Shown here piece by piece: positions 1 to 4,900 of a stretch of 9,206 nt of DNA. Source of the stretch: Candidatus Woesearchaeota archaeon (GTDB lineage: Archaea; Nanobdellota; Nanobdellia; Woesearchaeales; DSVV01). Each line of letters begins with the position of its first letter. Position 1 is the first letter of the stretch. The notes beneath the pieces were generated by a model, which saw nothing but the letters and a program-made list of their open reading frames with translations, was not told the origin of the DNA and did not search any database. The translations under genes and the position numbers were made by a program. The stretch lies in NCBI GenBank assembly GCA_016205905.1, contig JACQSP010000117.1, positions 1 to 9,206 of the forward strand, read 5' to 3'.

Positions 1-587
1 GGTTCTTTAATATTATTATTTTCAATCGAGTTATTTTCAAGATTATTATTTACAATATTATTAAAATCTCCAACTTTCTTTTGATCAACAACTGCTTCTT
101 TTATATCTTTGAACAATGATTTCAAAGATTCGTCATTTCTTAAATCAAAATACTCAAAGAATTTTTGTGTAAGCTTCAGTAAATAAGTTCTTCCGTATTT
201 TTCTTTGACAACAAAACCCATTTCCATTAATTGAGAAATATGGTCATACGCCTTATTAGTTCTGATTCTTATTACATCACTTTGCAGCATTGGCTGTTTC
301 CATGCAATAACAGCGAGTGTTTCAACAATAGTTTTGCTAAGCTCAGTGTGTGGATTAATCTGCCTTACTAATTCTATATATTGTTCATGTGTTGTAAGCT
401 TCCATGCATTGCCTTCTTCCATCACTATAATAGAGCTGTTTTTATCATCATAATGTTTTTTCAATTCGAGCAATTTTTCTCTTAGAATATTTGTATCTCT
501 AACTTTGACAAGCTTTCCTATCTCTTCTAATTCCATTTTTCTTCCGGAGGCAAACAAAAGCGCCTCGATTTTGTCTCTTAATTCCAT
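1..587 (-). CDS. scpB: Segregation and condensation protein B (ScpB), 3' end cut by window edge
   Basis: Not closed by a stop, so it runs off the left edge: 195 full codons plus two bases are visible from the ATG at 585-587. ScpB is the winged-helix partner of the SMC-ScpA complex, which organises and segregates the chromosome. The N-terminus MELRDKIEALLFASGRKMEL has the family's opening IEALLFASG pattern. The second winged helix shows LSKTIVETLAVIAWKQP (residues 83-99), then QSDVIRIR and a wing-like GFVVKEKYGRTYLLKLTQKF near 124-143. From about 177 on the protein is an asparagine-rich tail of low complexity, probably disordered. No other in-frame ATG lies between the upstream stop and 587. 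No clear Shine-Dalgarno is seen, and a TATA-like box sits about 30 bases upstream, so a leaderless mRNA is likely. No smc or scpA lies upstream in the window; they could lie beyond the left edge. Confidence 0.9.
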   Translation of the reverse strand, partial: MELRDKIEALLFASGRKMELEEIGKLVKVRDTNILREKLLELKKHYDDKNSSIIVMEEGNAWKLTTHEQYIELVRQINPHTELSKTIVETLAVIAWKQPMLQSDVIRIRTNKAYDHISQLMEMGFVVKEKYGRTYLLKLTQKFFEYFDLRNDESLKSLFKDIKEAVVDQKKVGDFNNIVNNNLENNSIENNNIKE

Positions 588-606
588 ATTCTCAATCTCA
601 TAATTA

Positions 607-640
607 CAATTTTATAATTTAAATATTATAATTTAAATCT
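607..640 (-). promoter_or_regulatory. Probable scpB promoter within a 12-bp tandem repeat
   Basis: TATAATTTAAAT occurs twice (613-624 and 627-638). On the minus strand each copy reads ATTTAAATTATA, a good archaeal TATA-like box. The nearer copy is centred about 31 bases before the scpB start, about right for a leaderless start. The second copy may be chance in very AT-rich DNA or an alternative promoter. Confidence 0.45.
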
Positions 641-762
641 TATGATTTCAATTTTATATTGTCAATATTATTCTTTCAATCTTAAAATATAAACTAATTT
701 CTATTCATAAAACATAATAAATTCTCTAAAAATGAAGAAATTAATATACTTTTCGCTTTCGC

Positions 763-774
763 TCCACTGGACAA
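763..774 (+). repeat. Direct repeat TCCACTGGACAA, copy 1
   Basis: Twelve bases identical to 882-893. The first nine are nearly self-complementary (TCCA-C-TGGA). Between the copies, 819-828 reads TTGTCCAATG, which is complementary to the CACTGGACAA core apart from one mismatch, so the middle segment could pair with either copy if the region is transcribed. Confidence 0.6.
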
Positions 775-811
775 ACATCATACTAAATTCTAAGCAAAGA
801 ACCTTAAGAAG

Positions 812-827
812 ATTGGAGTTGTCCAAT
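812..827 (+). other. Perfect 6-bp hairpin between the two direct repeats
   Basis: ATTGGA (812-817), loop GTTG, TCCAAT (822-827). It shares the TGGA/TCCA theme of the flanking direct repeats, and its 3' arm can alternatively pair with either of them. No T-run follows, so it is not an obvious terminator. Confidence 0.45.
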
Positions 828-881
828 GCTCTAAACAAGTCATATCCTTAAAATTAGGGTGTTTTAGCCAATATTAACGAA

Positions 882-893
882 TCCACTGGACAA
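882..893 (+). repeat. Direct repeat TCCACTGGACAA, copy 2
   Basis: Identical to 763-774 and starting 119 bases after it. It lies just upstream of the TATA-like box at 906-913, so it could be a regulator site for whatever starts there, or part of a folded RNA. Confidence 0.6.
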
Positions 894-905
894 CCTGCTG
901 TGAGG

Positions 906-1029
906 TATTTAAACTCCTGCTTTCTTTAAGTAATTGTTGTTTTTGGTTTGGCTAGCTGAACCATGAATAACACCCTTCCATCCTTGGGGCCGTTGTTACT
1001 GTTTTAAACAGACATTCTCAATGCAGCCC
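906..1029 (+). promoter_or_regulatory. Possible promoter and structured leader or small RNA
   Basis: TATTTAAA at 906-913 would place a transcript start near 937. Just after it is a 7-bp hairpin (945-951 with 956-962, loop CTAG, two G-U pairs). GGGC at 987-990 can pair with GCCC at 1026-1029 around the palindrome CTGTTTTAAACAG (999-1011). The segment could be a small RNA or the structured 5' leader of the gene at 1083. No known family was matched. Confidence 0.3.
999..1011. promoter_or_regulatory. Palindrome around a TATA-like core before the small protein gene
   Basis: CTGTTTTAAACAG is a perfect two-fold palindrome (6-bp arms, one central base) containing TTTTAAA. A start site about 25 bases downstream would give a leader of roughly 50 bases before the ATG at 1083. 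A dimeric regulator bound here would block TATA recognition. This is an inference; the element is short. Confidence 0.35.
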
Positions 1030-1082
1030 ATAATAAAGAGGATGTTGAAATAAAATGCGAAAAGCAAACGAAGGTGAATAAA

Positions 1083-1355
1083 ATGGAAAAAGTAAATAGG
1101 CAAATACAAACTAATTTGCCGCAAAAGAAATTTAGTGCAGGAGCTATTTCTGCATCAGTTTGGCAAAACTCTGGCCAAAAAGATGGCAAAGAGTTTGAAT
1201 ATGCCAGTCTTTCTTTAGAAAGATGCTACAAAGACAAAGAGGGCAATTGGCAGCACACGAACACTCTGAGAGTAGCAGACCTGCCAAAGGCAGTTGTAGT
1301 GCTTTCAAAAGCTTATGAATTCCTTGTTTTAAGGGAAAAAGCAGAAGCACAATAA
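1083..1355 (+). CDS. Small conserved-looking protein of unknown function, 90 aa
   Basis: The ATG at 1083 is preferred over the in-frame GTG at 1074 because AAGGTGA (1071-1077) is a good ribosome binding site five bases before it. The product is soluble, with no signal peptide or membrane segment. After a polar N-terminus come KKFSAGAISASVWQN (15-29), FEYASLSLERCYKDKEGNWQ (38-57), then TLRVADLPKAVVVLSKAYEFLVLRE near 61-85. The alternation reads as several beta strands followed by a C-terminal helix. This pattern resembles small uncharacterised proteins of archaea I recall only by appearance, and I cannot name a domain. It sits upstream of radA on the same strand, separated by about 300 bases of structured non-coding DNA. 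A nucleic-acid-related role is possible from the neighbour alone. That it is a real gene is fairly sure; its function is open. Confidence 0.75.
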   Translation: MEKVNRQIQTNLPQKKFSAGAISASVWQNSGQKDGKEFEYASLSLERCYKDKEGNWQHTNTLRVADLPKAVVVLSKAYEFLVLREKAEAQ

Positions 1356-1363
1356 TTGTATAA

Positions 1364-1581
1364 GCAGTTAAACTGCAAAAGTATAAAGTTGCTGAAATGC
1401 CTGAAATCACAAGCAGCTTATGATTTTTGTCGTCGGAAATAGGTGTTTATACCCCTAAAAAATGCCGTAAAATTTCCGGCGAACACGGAATCTTTTCGAT
1501 GTTTTTATTTTTATTTATATTGTCTTTCGGCTAATATCGGAATAGCTTCGGCTATGCTGAAAAATTTCCGAAAAATTTCAG
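1364..1581 (+). ncRNA. Highly structured non-coding region before radA (leader or small RNA)
   Basis: Four hairpins can be drawn in order. A: GCAGT/ACTGC (1364-1376). B: GTTGCT/AGCAGC (1388-1393 with 1412-1417). C: CGTCGGAAAT with ATTTCCGGCG (1431-1440 with 1472-1481, ten pairs with one G-U), enclosing AGGTGT/ACCCCT (1441-1456). D: TTTCGG with CCGAAA (1525-1530 with 1568-1573), enclosing a 10-step stem with one mismatch (1537-1560) capped by a canonical C(UUCG)G tetraloop. TCGGAAAT (1433-1440) can also pair perfectly with ATTTCCGA at 1564-1571, so C and D compete. The TATA-like box beside radA leaves open whether this is part of the radA mRNA, the 3' UTR of the small gene, or a separate RNA. 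Confidence 0.5.
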
Positions 1582-1625
1582 ATTAAGCATTTTAAGGAGT
1601 TAGGTTACGTATAGTCTAGCCTAGC

Positions 1626-1649
1626 ATAAAATATTTAACATTGGAGGTG
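1626..1649 (+). promoter_or_regulatory. TATA-like box and ribosome binding site of radA
   Basis: ATAAAATATTTAA (1626-1638) resembles a TATA box. GGAGGTG (1643-1649) is a strong Shine-Dalgarno six bases before the ATG at 1656 and fixes that start; the in-frame TTG at 1641 overlaps the SD itself. The TATA-like sequence is close enough to the ATG to imply a nearly leaderless mRNA, which fits poorly with using the SD, so the real promoter may lie upstream. Confidence 0.5.
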
Positions 1650-1655
1650 TTACAT

Positions 1656-2678
1656 ATGTTGGCAAAAAAAATGAATGAAGAAGATGTGAGAGAAATGAAA
1701 GAAGTAGATGAGGAAGTAGCTGATGAAGAAGCTGCTAAACCTAAGAATATTAGTAAGGTAGAAGACCTGCCAGGAGTAGGCGCAGCCACAGCTGAAAAAT
1801 TAAAGCTTTCTGGTTTTGATACATTAATGGCAATCGCTGTTGCCACACCAGGAGAGCTTATTGATGCATCTGGGGTGACAGAAAGCGTTGCAAGAAAAAT
1901 AATTAATGTGAGCAGAGATGCCCTTGAAATGGGTTTTGAGTCTGGTGAGGAACTGTTAAGGAAAAGAGAAAGAATTACTAAAATTTCAACAGGCAGCAAA
2001 GCATTTGATAATATACTTGGCGGCGGCATTGAAACTTGCGCAATAACTGAATGTTTCGGCCAGTATGGCTCTGGAAAAACACAGCTTGCACACCAATTAG
2101 CTGTAAATGTTCAAGGCTATGGTGAAGACGCTGTTGTAGTATATATTGACACTGAAAACACTTTCAGGCCTGAAAGAATCAAGCAGTTTGCAGAAGGCGC
2201 AGGCCTTGAATTTAGTAAAGTGCTGAAAAATGTATTTGTAGCAAGAGCATATAACTCAGACCATCAAATGTTATTGGCTGAAAAGGTTGAAGAGCTGATA
2301 ACTAAAAAGAAACTAAATGTTAAGCTGGTTATTGTTGATTCATTAACAGCGCATTTTAGAGCTGAATTTGTCGGCAGAGGTACTTTGGCAGAGAGGCAGC
2401 AAAAACTTAACAAGCATATGCATGCTCTCGCAAAGGTGGCAGATATGTATAACCTCGCTGTTTATGTCACAAATCAGGTCATGGCAAAACCAGACCAGTT
2501 CTTCGGCGATCCTACAGAGGCAATTGGCGGACATATTGTTGCGCATAATTCAACATTCAGGGTCTATTTAAGAAAAGGCAAGAAAGGCAGCAGAGTTGCT
2601 AAACTTGTCGACGCGCCAGCATTGCCGGATGCAGAATGCACATTCTGGGTCAAAGAAGATGGTGTGAGAGATTCTTAA
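1656..2678 (+). CDS. radA: DNA repair and recombination protein RadA
   Basis: The archaeal RecA/Rad51 homologue forms ATP-dependent filaments on single-stranded DNA and catalyses strand exchange in homologous recombination. The 340-residue product has the full family layout. After an acidic N-terminal tail comes a helix-hairpin-helix DNA-binding domain (about 31-95, with [12 protein letters not shown]), a linker, then the ATPase core. Walker A is GQYGSGKT (135-142), where the family more often has GEFGSGKT. Walker B is LVIVDS (224-229), followed by [20 protein letters not shown]. The DNA-binding loop region has [22 protein letters not shown], with GGHIVAH typical of archaeal RadA. The ATP cap near the C-terminus reads [14 protein letters not shown]. 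Length and motifs indicate an intact gene, with no frameshift or intein. It begins after a strong SD and ends before T-runs, so it is probably expressed alone or with the small gene upstream. Confidence 0.97.
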   Translation: MLAKKMNEEDVREMKEVDEEVADEEAAKPKNISKVEDLPGVGAATAEKLKLSGFDTLMAIAVATPGELIDASGVTESVARKIINVSRDALEMGFESGEELLRKRERITKISTGSKAFDNILGGGIETCAITECFGQYGSGKTQLAHQLAVNVQGYGEDAVVVYIDTENTFRPERIKQFAEGAGLEFSKVLKNVFVARAYNSDHQMLLAEKVEELITKKKLNVKLVIVDSLTAHFRAEFVGRGTLAERQQKLNKHMHALAKVADMYNLAVYVTNQVMAKPDQFFGDPTEAIGGHIVAHNSTFRVYLRKGKKGSRVAKLVDAPALPDAECTFWVKEDGVRDS

Positions 2679-2679
2679 G

Positions 2680-2709
2680 TTTTTGATTTCTTATTTTTTT
2701 TATTTTTTT
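2680..2709 (+). terminator. Oligo-T terminator after radA
   Basis: An eight-T run (2694-2701) and a seven-T run (2703-2709) follow the radA stop, with shorter T runs before them. There is no hairpin, as usual for intrinsic termination by archaeal RNA polymerase. Confidence 0.6.
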
Positions 2710-2731
2710 AGTTTAAATTTGAGTTTGAAAA

Positions 2732-3148
2732 ATGCAGCAGAAATATTATTTGGACGCATGTATTTGGAGAGACTATTTTGAGAACAGGTCAGATAAATTT
2801 AGGCCACTGGGTGAATGGGCTTTAATGCTGATTAAAAAAATAGTAGAAGATGAAAACTACTTTGTGATTAGTGATCATTTATGTAATGAACTTCACAAAA
2901 ATTATACACAAAGTGAATTAGACGAATTACTAAATTTTATCCCGCCTTCATTAATAATAAGAATAAACCTAAACAAACCACAATCATTGAAAGCTTTTCA
3001 GATTAAAAATAAGTTTAATATACCATTCAATGATGCGTTACACGCAGTTTTAGCAAGAGATAATAATGCAATTCTTGTTACAAGAGATAAACATTTTTTT
3101 GAACTACAGGAAGAACTAATTATAATGAAACCTGAAGATTTAGTCTAA
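2732..3148 (+). CDS. PIN-domain ribonuclease, probable VapC-like toxin
   Basis: PIN domains are metal-dependent RNases, and as toxins they cleave tRNA, rRNA or mRNA. The 138-residue protein is one PIN domain. Four acidic residues fit the active site: D8 in YYLDACIW, E53 in LCNELH, D101 in FNDALHA and D119 in VTRDKHF. No signal peptide or membrane segment is seen. The ATG at 2732 follows a TTTAAATTT box at 2712-2720 and shows no clear SD. Its last nine bases overlap the end of the RHH gene on the opposite strand, so toxin and presumed antitoxin are convergent rather than in the usual antitoxin-first operon. The family assignment is firm; the toxin role is inferred from the neighbour. A housekeeping PIN RNase is the main alternative. 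Confidence 0.85.
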   Translation: MQQKYYLDACIWRDYFENRSDKFRPLGEWALMLIKKIVEDENYFVISDHLCNELHKNYTQSELDELLNFIPPSLIIRINLNKPQSLKAFQIKNKFNIPFNDALHAVLARDNNAILVTRDKHFFELQEELIIMKPEDLV

Positions 3149-3403
3149 CTTTATCCCAAATTTTTTTGCAACATTTCTTACAGCCAATTCACCAGCCTCT
3201 TCATCACTAAGTTTACCTTTTCCTTTAAGGATTCCTTTCATTGCTGTCAATCTTTTAATTGCTTCTTCCTTTTCAAGTTTAGTAAGTTTGCCTCTTATCG
3301 CGTCTCTTATAAACTCAGTTCTTGTACTATAGCGATGTTTCTTAATAGTACCGTCGATGTCCTTAAGCAAGGTTTCTTCCATTTTCAAGCTGATAGTTTC
3401 CAT
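3140..3403 (-). CDS. Ribbon-helix-helix (CopG/VapB-like) protein, probable antitoxin and autorepressor
   Basis: The 87-residue product starts with METISLKMEE, the beta strand of an RHH DNA-binding domain. Helix 1 follows (about 9-23) and helix 2 (about 27-40, STRTEFIRDAIRGKL, with the typical S-R-EFIRDAI pattern). The remaining half is lysine/glutamate-rich and helical, the usual place for binding and inhibiting a toxin partner. RHH proteins bind DNA as dimers through the strand. A 24-bp palindrome begins three bases upstream of the start codon, exactly where an autorepressor would act. The gene follows rio1 on the same strand after 78 bases but has its own TATA box, and it overlaps the PIN gene tail to tail by 9 bases. 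The DNA-binding fold is confident; the antitoxin role is likely but inferred. Confidence 0.87.
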   Translation of the reverse strand: METISLKMEETLLKDIDGTIKKHRYSTRTEFIRDAIRGKLTKLEKEEAIKRLTAMKGILKGKGKLSDEEAGELAVRNVAKKFGIKLD

Positions 3404-3406
3404 GGT

Positions 3407-3437
3407 ATTACTTTGTATATACTAAGTAATATTTAAA
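3407..3437 (-). promoter_or_regulatory. Promoter of the RHH gene with overlapping 24-bp palindromic operator
   Basis: Plus-strand half-sites ATTACTTTGTAT (3407-3418) and ATACTAAGTAAT (3419-3430) are complementary at 11 of 12 positions. The TATA box, TTTAAATATT on the minus strand (3428-3437), is centred 29 bases before the ATG, so transcription should begin at or next to the start codon, inside the palindrome. Dimers of the RHH protein bound here would cover the start site. No copy of this site was found before the PIN gene. Confidence 0.7.
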
Positions 3438-3481
3438 TTTTTTTATTTTTAGCATGAGAAGATGATATTAATGAAACTAAC

Positions 3482-4192
3482 CTAAGATAATATCCTCGCC
3501 TTTATCTTCTCTTCATCTAAATTTTTCATTCCTTGCTTTCTGAAGAAAACACACACATTTTTAATATCTCGCTCTAATAATTCATTTGCATTTGATGCCC
3601 TTGTTTCAGTTGCCTGCGAGAAATCAATAAATACAGGATTTCCATCATAATTAAGTATATTGAATGCGCTTAAATCACCATGAACAAGCTTCCCCTTTTT
3701 CCATAACAATTCAATATATTCGATAATCTTGTCAAAAAATTCCTTTAAATCTTCAGGAGGATTATTTTTAAGCTGAAGAGCGATATAATCATCGCCGATA
3801 TACTCTAACACAAGAATGTGGTCAAGAACAGCCAATGGCAAAGGAACCCTTACTCCTGCTTCTCTTGCTTTTAACAGGTTTCTGTACTCTCTCTGTGTCC
3901 ATGCAAAGATGATTCTTCTCCTGTGTTTTTTCAGATACTGATATCTTGGATCTAATTTAATATAATCATACATCTTGTTAAAGTTGCATGATTCTAAACG
4001 ATATATTTTTACTATTACTTTTTTCTTATCTTTTGTTTCAGCAGTAAATATGTTTGCTTCCTTACCAACTGAGATTGGGCTTTGAAGCTTTTCAAAATGC
4101 CCTTGGCTGATTAATTTGAATAAATTTCTAATAGTATAATTATCAAACACATTCCCCCAAACTTTCCAGATTTCTTTAGATTTATGAGCCAT
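3482..4192 (-). CDS. rio1: RIO1-type atypical serine kinase/ATPase
   Basis: RIO1 proteins are ATP-dependent factors in final maturation of the small ribosomal subunit in archaea and eukaryotes. The 236-residue product contains an N-terminal helical part (VFDNYTIRNLFKLISQGHF, 15-33), the RIO nucleotide loop SVGKEANIF (41-49) with catalytic lysine K62 in VIVKIY, the hinge LEYIG (129-133), the catalytic loop HGDLSAFN (171-178, D173 and N178) and the metal-binding FIDFSQ (D190). The frame is open back to an ATG at 4285, which would add 31 residues. The ATG at 4192 is preferred because it gives the usual family N-terminus and has a TATA box centred 25 bases upstream, as in leaderless archaeal mRNAs. 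The aIF1A and KH-protein genes that often accompany rio1 in archaea are not here. RIO1 is favoured over RIO2 by the STGKEAN-like loop and the lack of an N-terminal winged helix. Confidence 0.93.
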   Translation of the reverse strand: MAHKSKEIWKVWGNVFDNYTIRNLFKLISQGHFEKLQSPISVGKEANIFTAETKDKKKVIVKIYRLESCNFNKMYDYIKLDPRYQYLKKHRRRIIFAWTQREYRNLLKAREAGVRVPLPLAVLDHILVLEYIGDDYIALQLKNNPPEDLKEFFDKIIEYIELLWKKGKLVHGDLSAFNILNYDGNPVFIDFSQATETRASNANELLERDIKNVCVFFRKQGMKNLDEEKIKARILS

Positions 4193-4211
4193 ATTTGGTA
4201 TTAAATAAGGG

Positions 4212-4222
4212 TTAAATATAAG
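4212..4222 (-). promoter_or_regulatory. TATA box of rio1, supporting the shorter start
   Basis: On the minus strand the bases read TTATATTTAAC, centred 25 bases from the ATG at 4192. That spacing places transcription initiation at or next to the start codon. The box lies inside the longer version of the reading frame, which argues against the start at 4285. Confidence 0.55.
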
Positions 4223-4287
4223 TTTTGGGGTTTTTAAAATATATAATTCAACTATATAATTATTGTCAAATTTGTCAAAAACCATCT

Positions 4288-4525
4288 ATTTTATATACTT
4301 CCTAATCATTAGTAGTCATAAGCCATAAATATGCATATTGGTCCTTTTATGAGTAGAAACATGTGTTTCAGCTGTGAATAAGAGCCACTCTTGCATATAA
4401 CAGCCCGACACGAGAGTACTCAATGGAGCTCATGCTAAATGCTAGCAATGAACTTGGGAGTTAGTGTTTCGGGCAACAAAGCTTTATTTAGGTAAATCAA
4501 GCTTAAATCATGCTTAAATGATTTT
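4288..4525 (+). ncRNA. Candidate structured small RNA
   Basis: A GC-richer island in AT-rich non-coding DNA. TTTTATATA (4288-4296) could be its TATA box. Hairpins in order: GAAAC/GTTTC (4356-4369, loop ATGT), AAGAG/CTCTT (4380-4392, loop CCA), then a large structure closed by GCCCGA with TCGGGC (4403-4408 with 4469-4474), with CAC/GTG possible inside. Within it are ACTC/GAGT (4418-4421 with 4458-4461) and CATGCTA with TAGCAATG (4431-4450, one bulged A). ACA follows at 4476-4478. An AT hairpin AAATCAT/ATGATTT (4505-4524) followed by T could end it. The large hairpin plus ACA recalls an H/ACA guide RNA, but no kink-turn or target was established. Strand and ends are uncertain. Confidence 0.45.
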
Positions 4526-4716
4526 AGAACAAGCTAATAATTCATTTCATCACGTTATTTTGATGTTAGAACCTGAAAAAGGTCGTAAAGTAGAAATAAG
4601 TCAAAATTACAGTAATAAAGGCAATGATAACTAAAGTATTAGTAATTACATAGTTCACATCATTAACATAAATTACTTTATATTAGTGTAAATTTAGCTT
4701 GTTCTGGGAAATTCAT
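4518..4716. repeat. About 200-bp unit bounded by long inverted repeats
   Basis: AGAACAAGCTAA (4526-4537) is perfectly complementary to TTAGCTTGTTCT (4694-4705). As RNA the stem extends outward by four more pairs (three G-U and one A-U, 4522-4525 with 4706-4709). A looser match continues to ATGA at 4518 and TCAT at 4716. The 156 bases inside are AT-rich with no open frame of note. No target-site duplication was seen at the ends, so a small transposon-like element is possible but unproven; a long-stemmed RNA is the alternative. Confidence 0.5.
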
Positions 4717-4756
4717 AATTGAAATAGAAAAATCGTAAACAGAAGGAGTAAAGCTC

Positions 4757-4816
4757 ATGATTATCATTTCGTATGTATCCTATATATGTAAGTTATTACA
4801 TGTACAATACAGATAA
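4757..4816 (+). CDS. Very short ORF (19 aa) with a good ribosome binding site
   Basis: AGAAGGAG (4741-4748) lies eight bases before the ATG at 4757, and the frame MIIISYVSYICKLLHVQYR ends in TAA. The peptide is hydrophobic with three tyrosines. A TATA-like TTTATATT sits at 4676-4683, upstream. The probable dnaG TATA box is downstream of this ORF, so it would not be on the main dnaG mRNA unless transcription reads through. It may be chance; only the SD supports it. Confidence 0.25.
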   Translation: MIIISYVSYICKLLHVQYR

Positions 4817-4823
4817 ATTTTGG

Positions 4824-4837
4824 TTAAATATAATATA
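4824..4837 (+). promoter_or_regulatory. Probable dnaG promoter
   Basis: TTAAATATAATATA is a good archaeal TATA region and predicts a start near 4855-4860. That leaves a leader of roughly 45 bases carrying the ribosome binding site GGAGG (4886-4890), ten bases before the ATG at 4901. Confidence 0.5.
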
Positions 4838-4900
4838 GATTATAGGTTCAAACGAAATAAGATAACAACTTGCTTCTTCTAATTCGGAGGATTGAGAAAC

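Larger units (their letters stand above)
588..1070. other. Gene-free region of about 480 bases between scpB and the small protein gene
   Basis: No convincing coding frame was found on either strand. The part next to scpB (588-720) is almost pure A/T. From about 755 it becomes richer in G and C and holds two direct repeats, a perfect hairpin (812-827), a TATA-like box TATTTAAA (906-913), a second hairpin (945-962) and a palindrome (999-1011). The mixed composition suggests an RNA gene or regulatory DNA, but no known RNA family was recognised. Confidence 0.5.

Noticed and set aside
963..1007. 14-residue frame MNNTLPSLGPLLLF
   Set aside because: No ribosome binding site, and its end overlaps a palindrome; the segment is better explained as regulatory or RNA structure.
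588..1070. CRISPR array from the repeated 12-mer
   Set aside because: Only two short copies 119 bases apart, with no regular spacers and no cas genes in the window.
1144..1410. Minus-strand frame opposite the 90-residue gene
   Set aside because: The plus-strand gene has a good ribosome site and protein-like pattern, while the opposite frame is cysteine/leucine-rich antisense translation.
1356..1640. RNase P RNA, SRP RNA or C/D box RNA in the structured region before radA
   Set aside because: The conserved core motifs of RNase P and SRP RNAs are not present, and the CTGA and ATGA words do not fall in a C/D layout.
4193..4285. 31-residue N-terminal extension of the RIO kinase
   Set aside because: The extension does not look like the family's N-terminus, and a TATA box at 4212-4222 at leaderless distance points to the ATG at 4192.
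4518..4716. Insertion sequence or transposon call for the inverted-repeat unit
   Set aside because: No transposase and no flanking target duplication are visible; kept only as a repeat.
4845..4853. GGTTCAAAC resembling a tRNA T-loop
   Set aside because: No matching T-stem, anticodon arm or acceptor pairing exists around it, and it lies in the probable dnaG leader.
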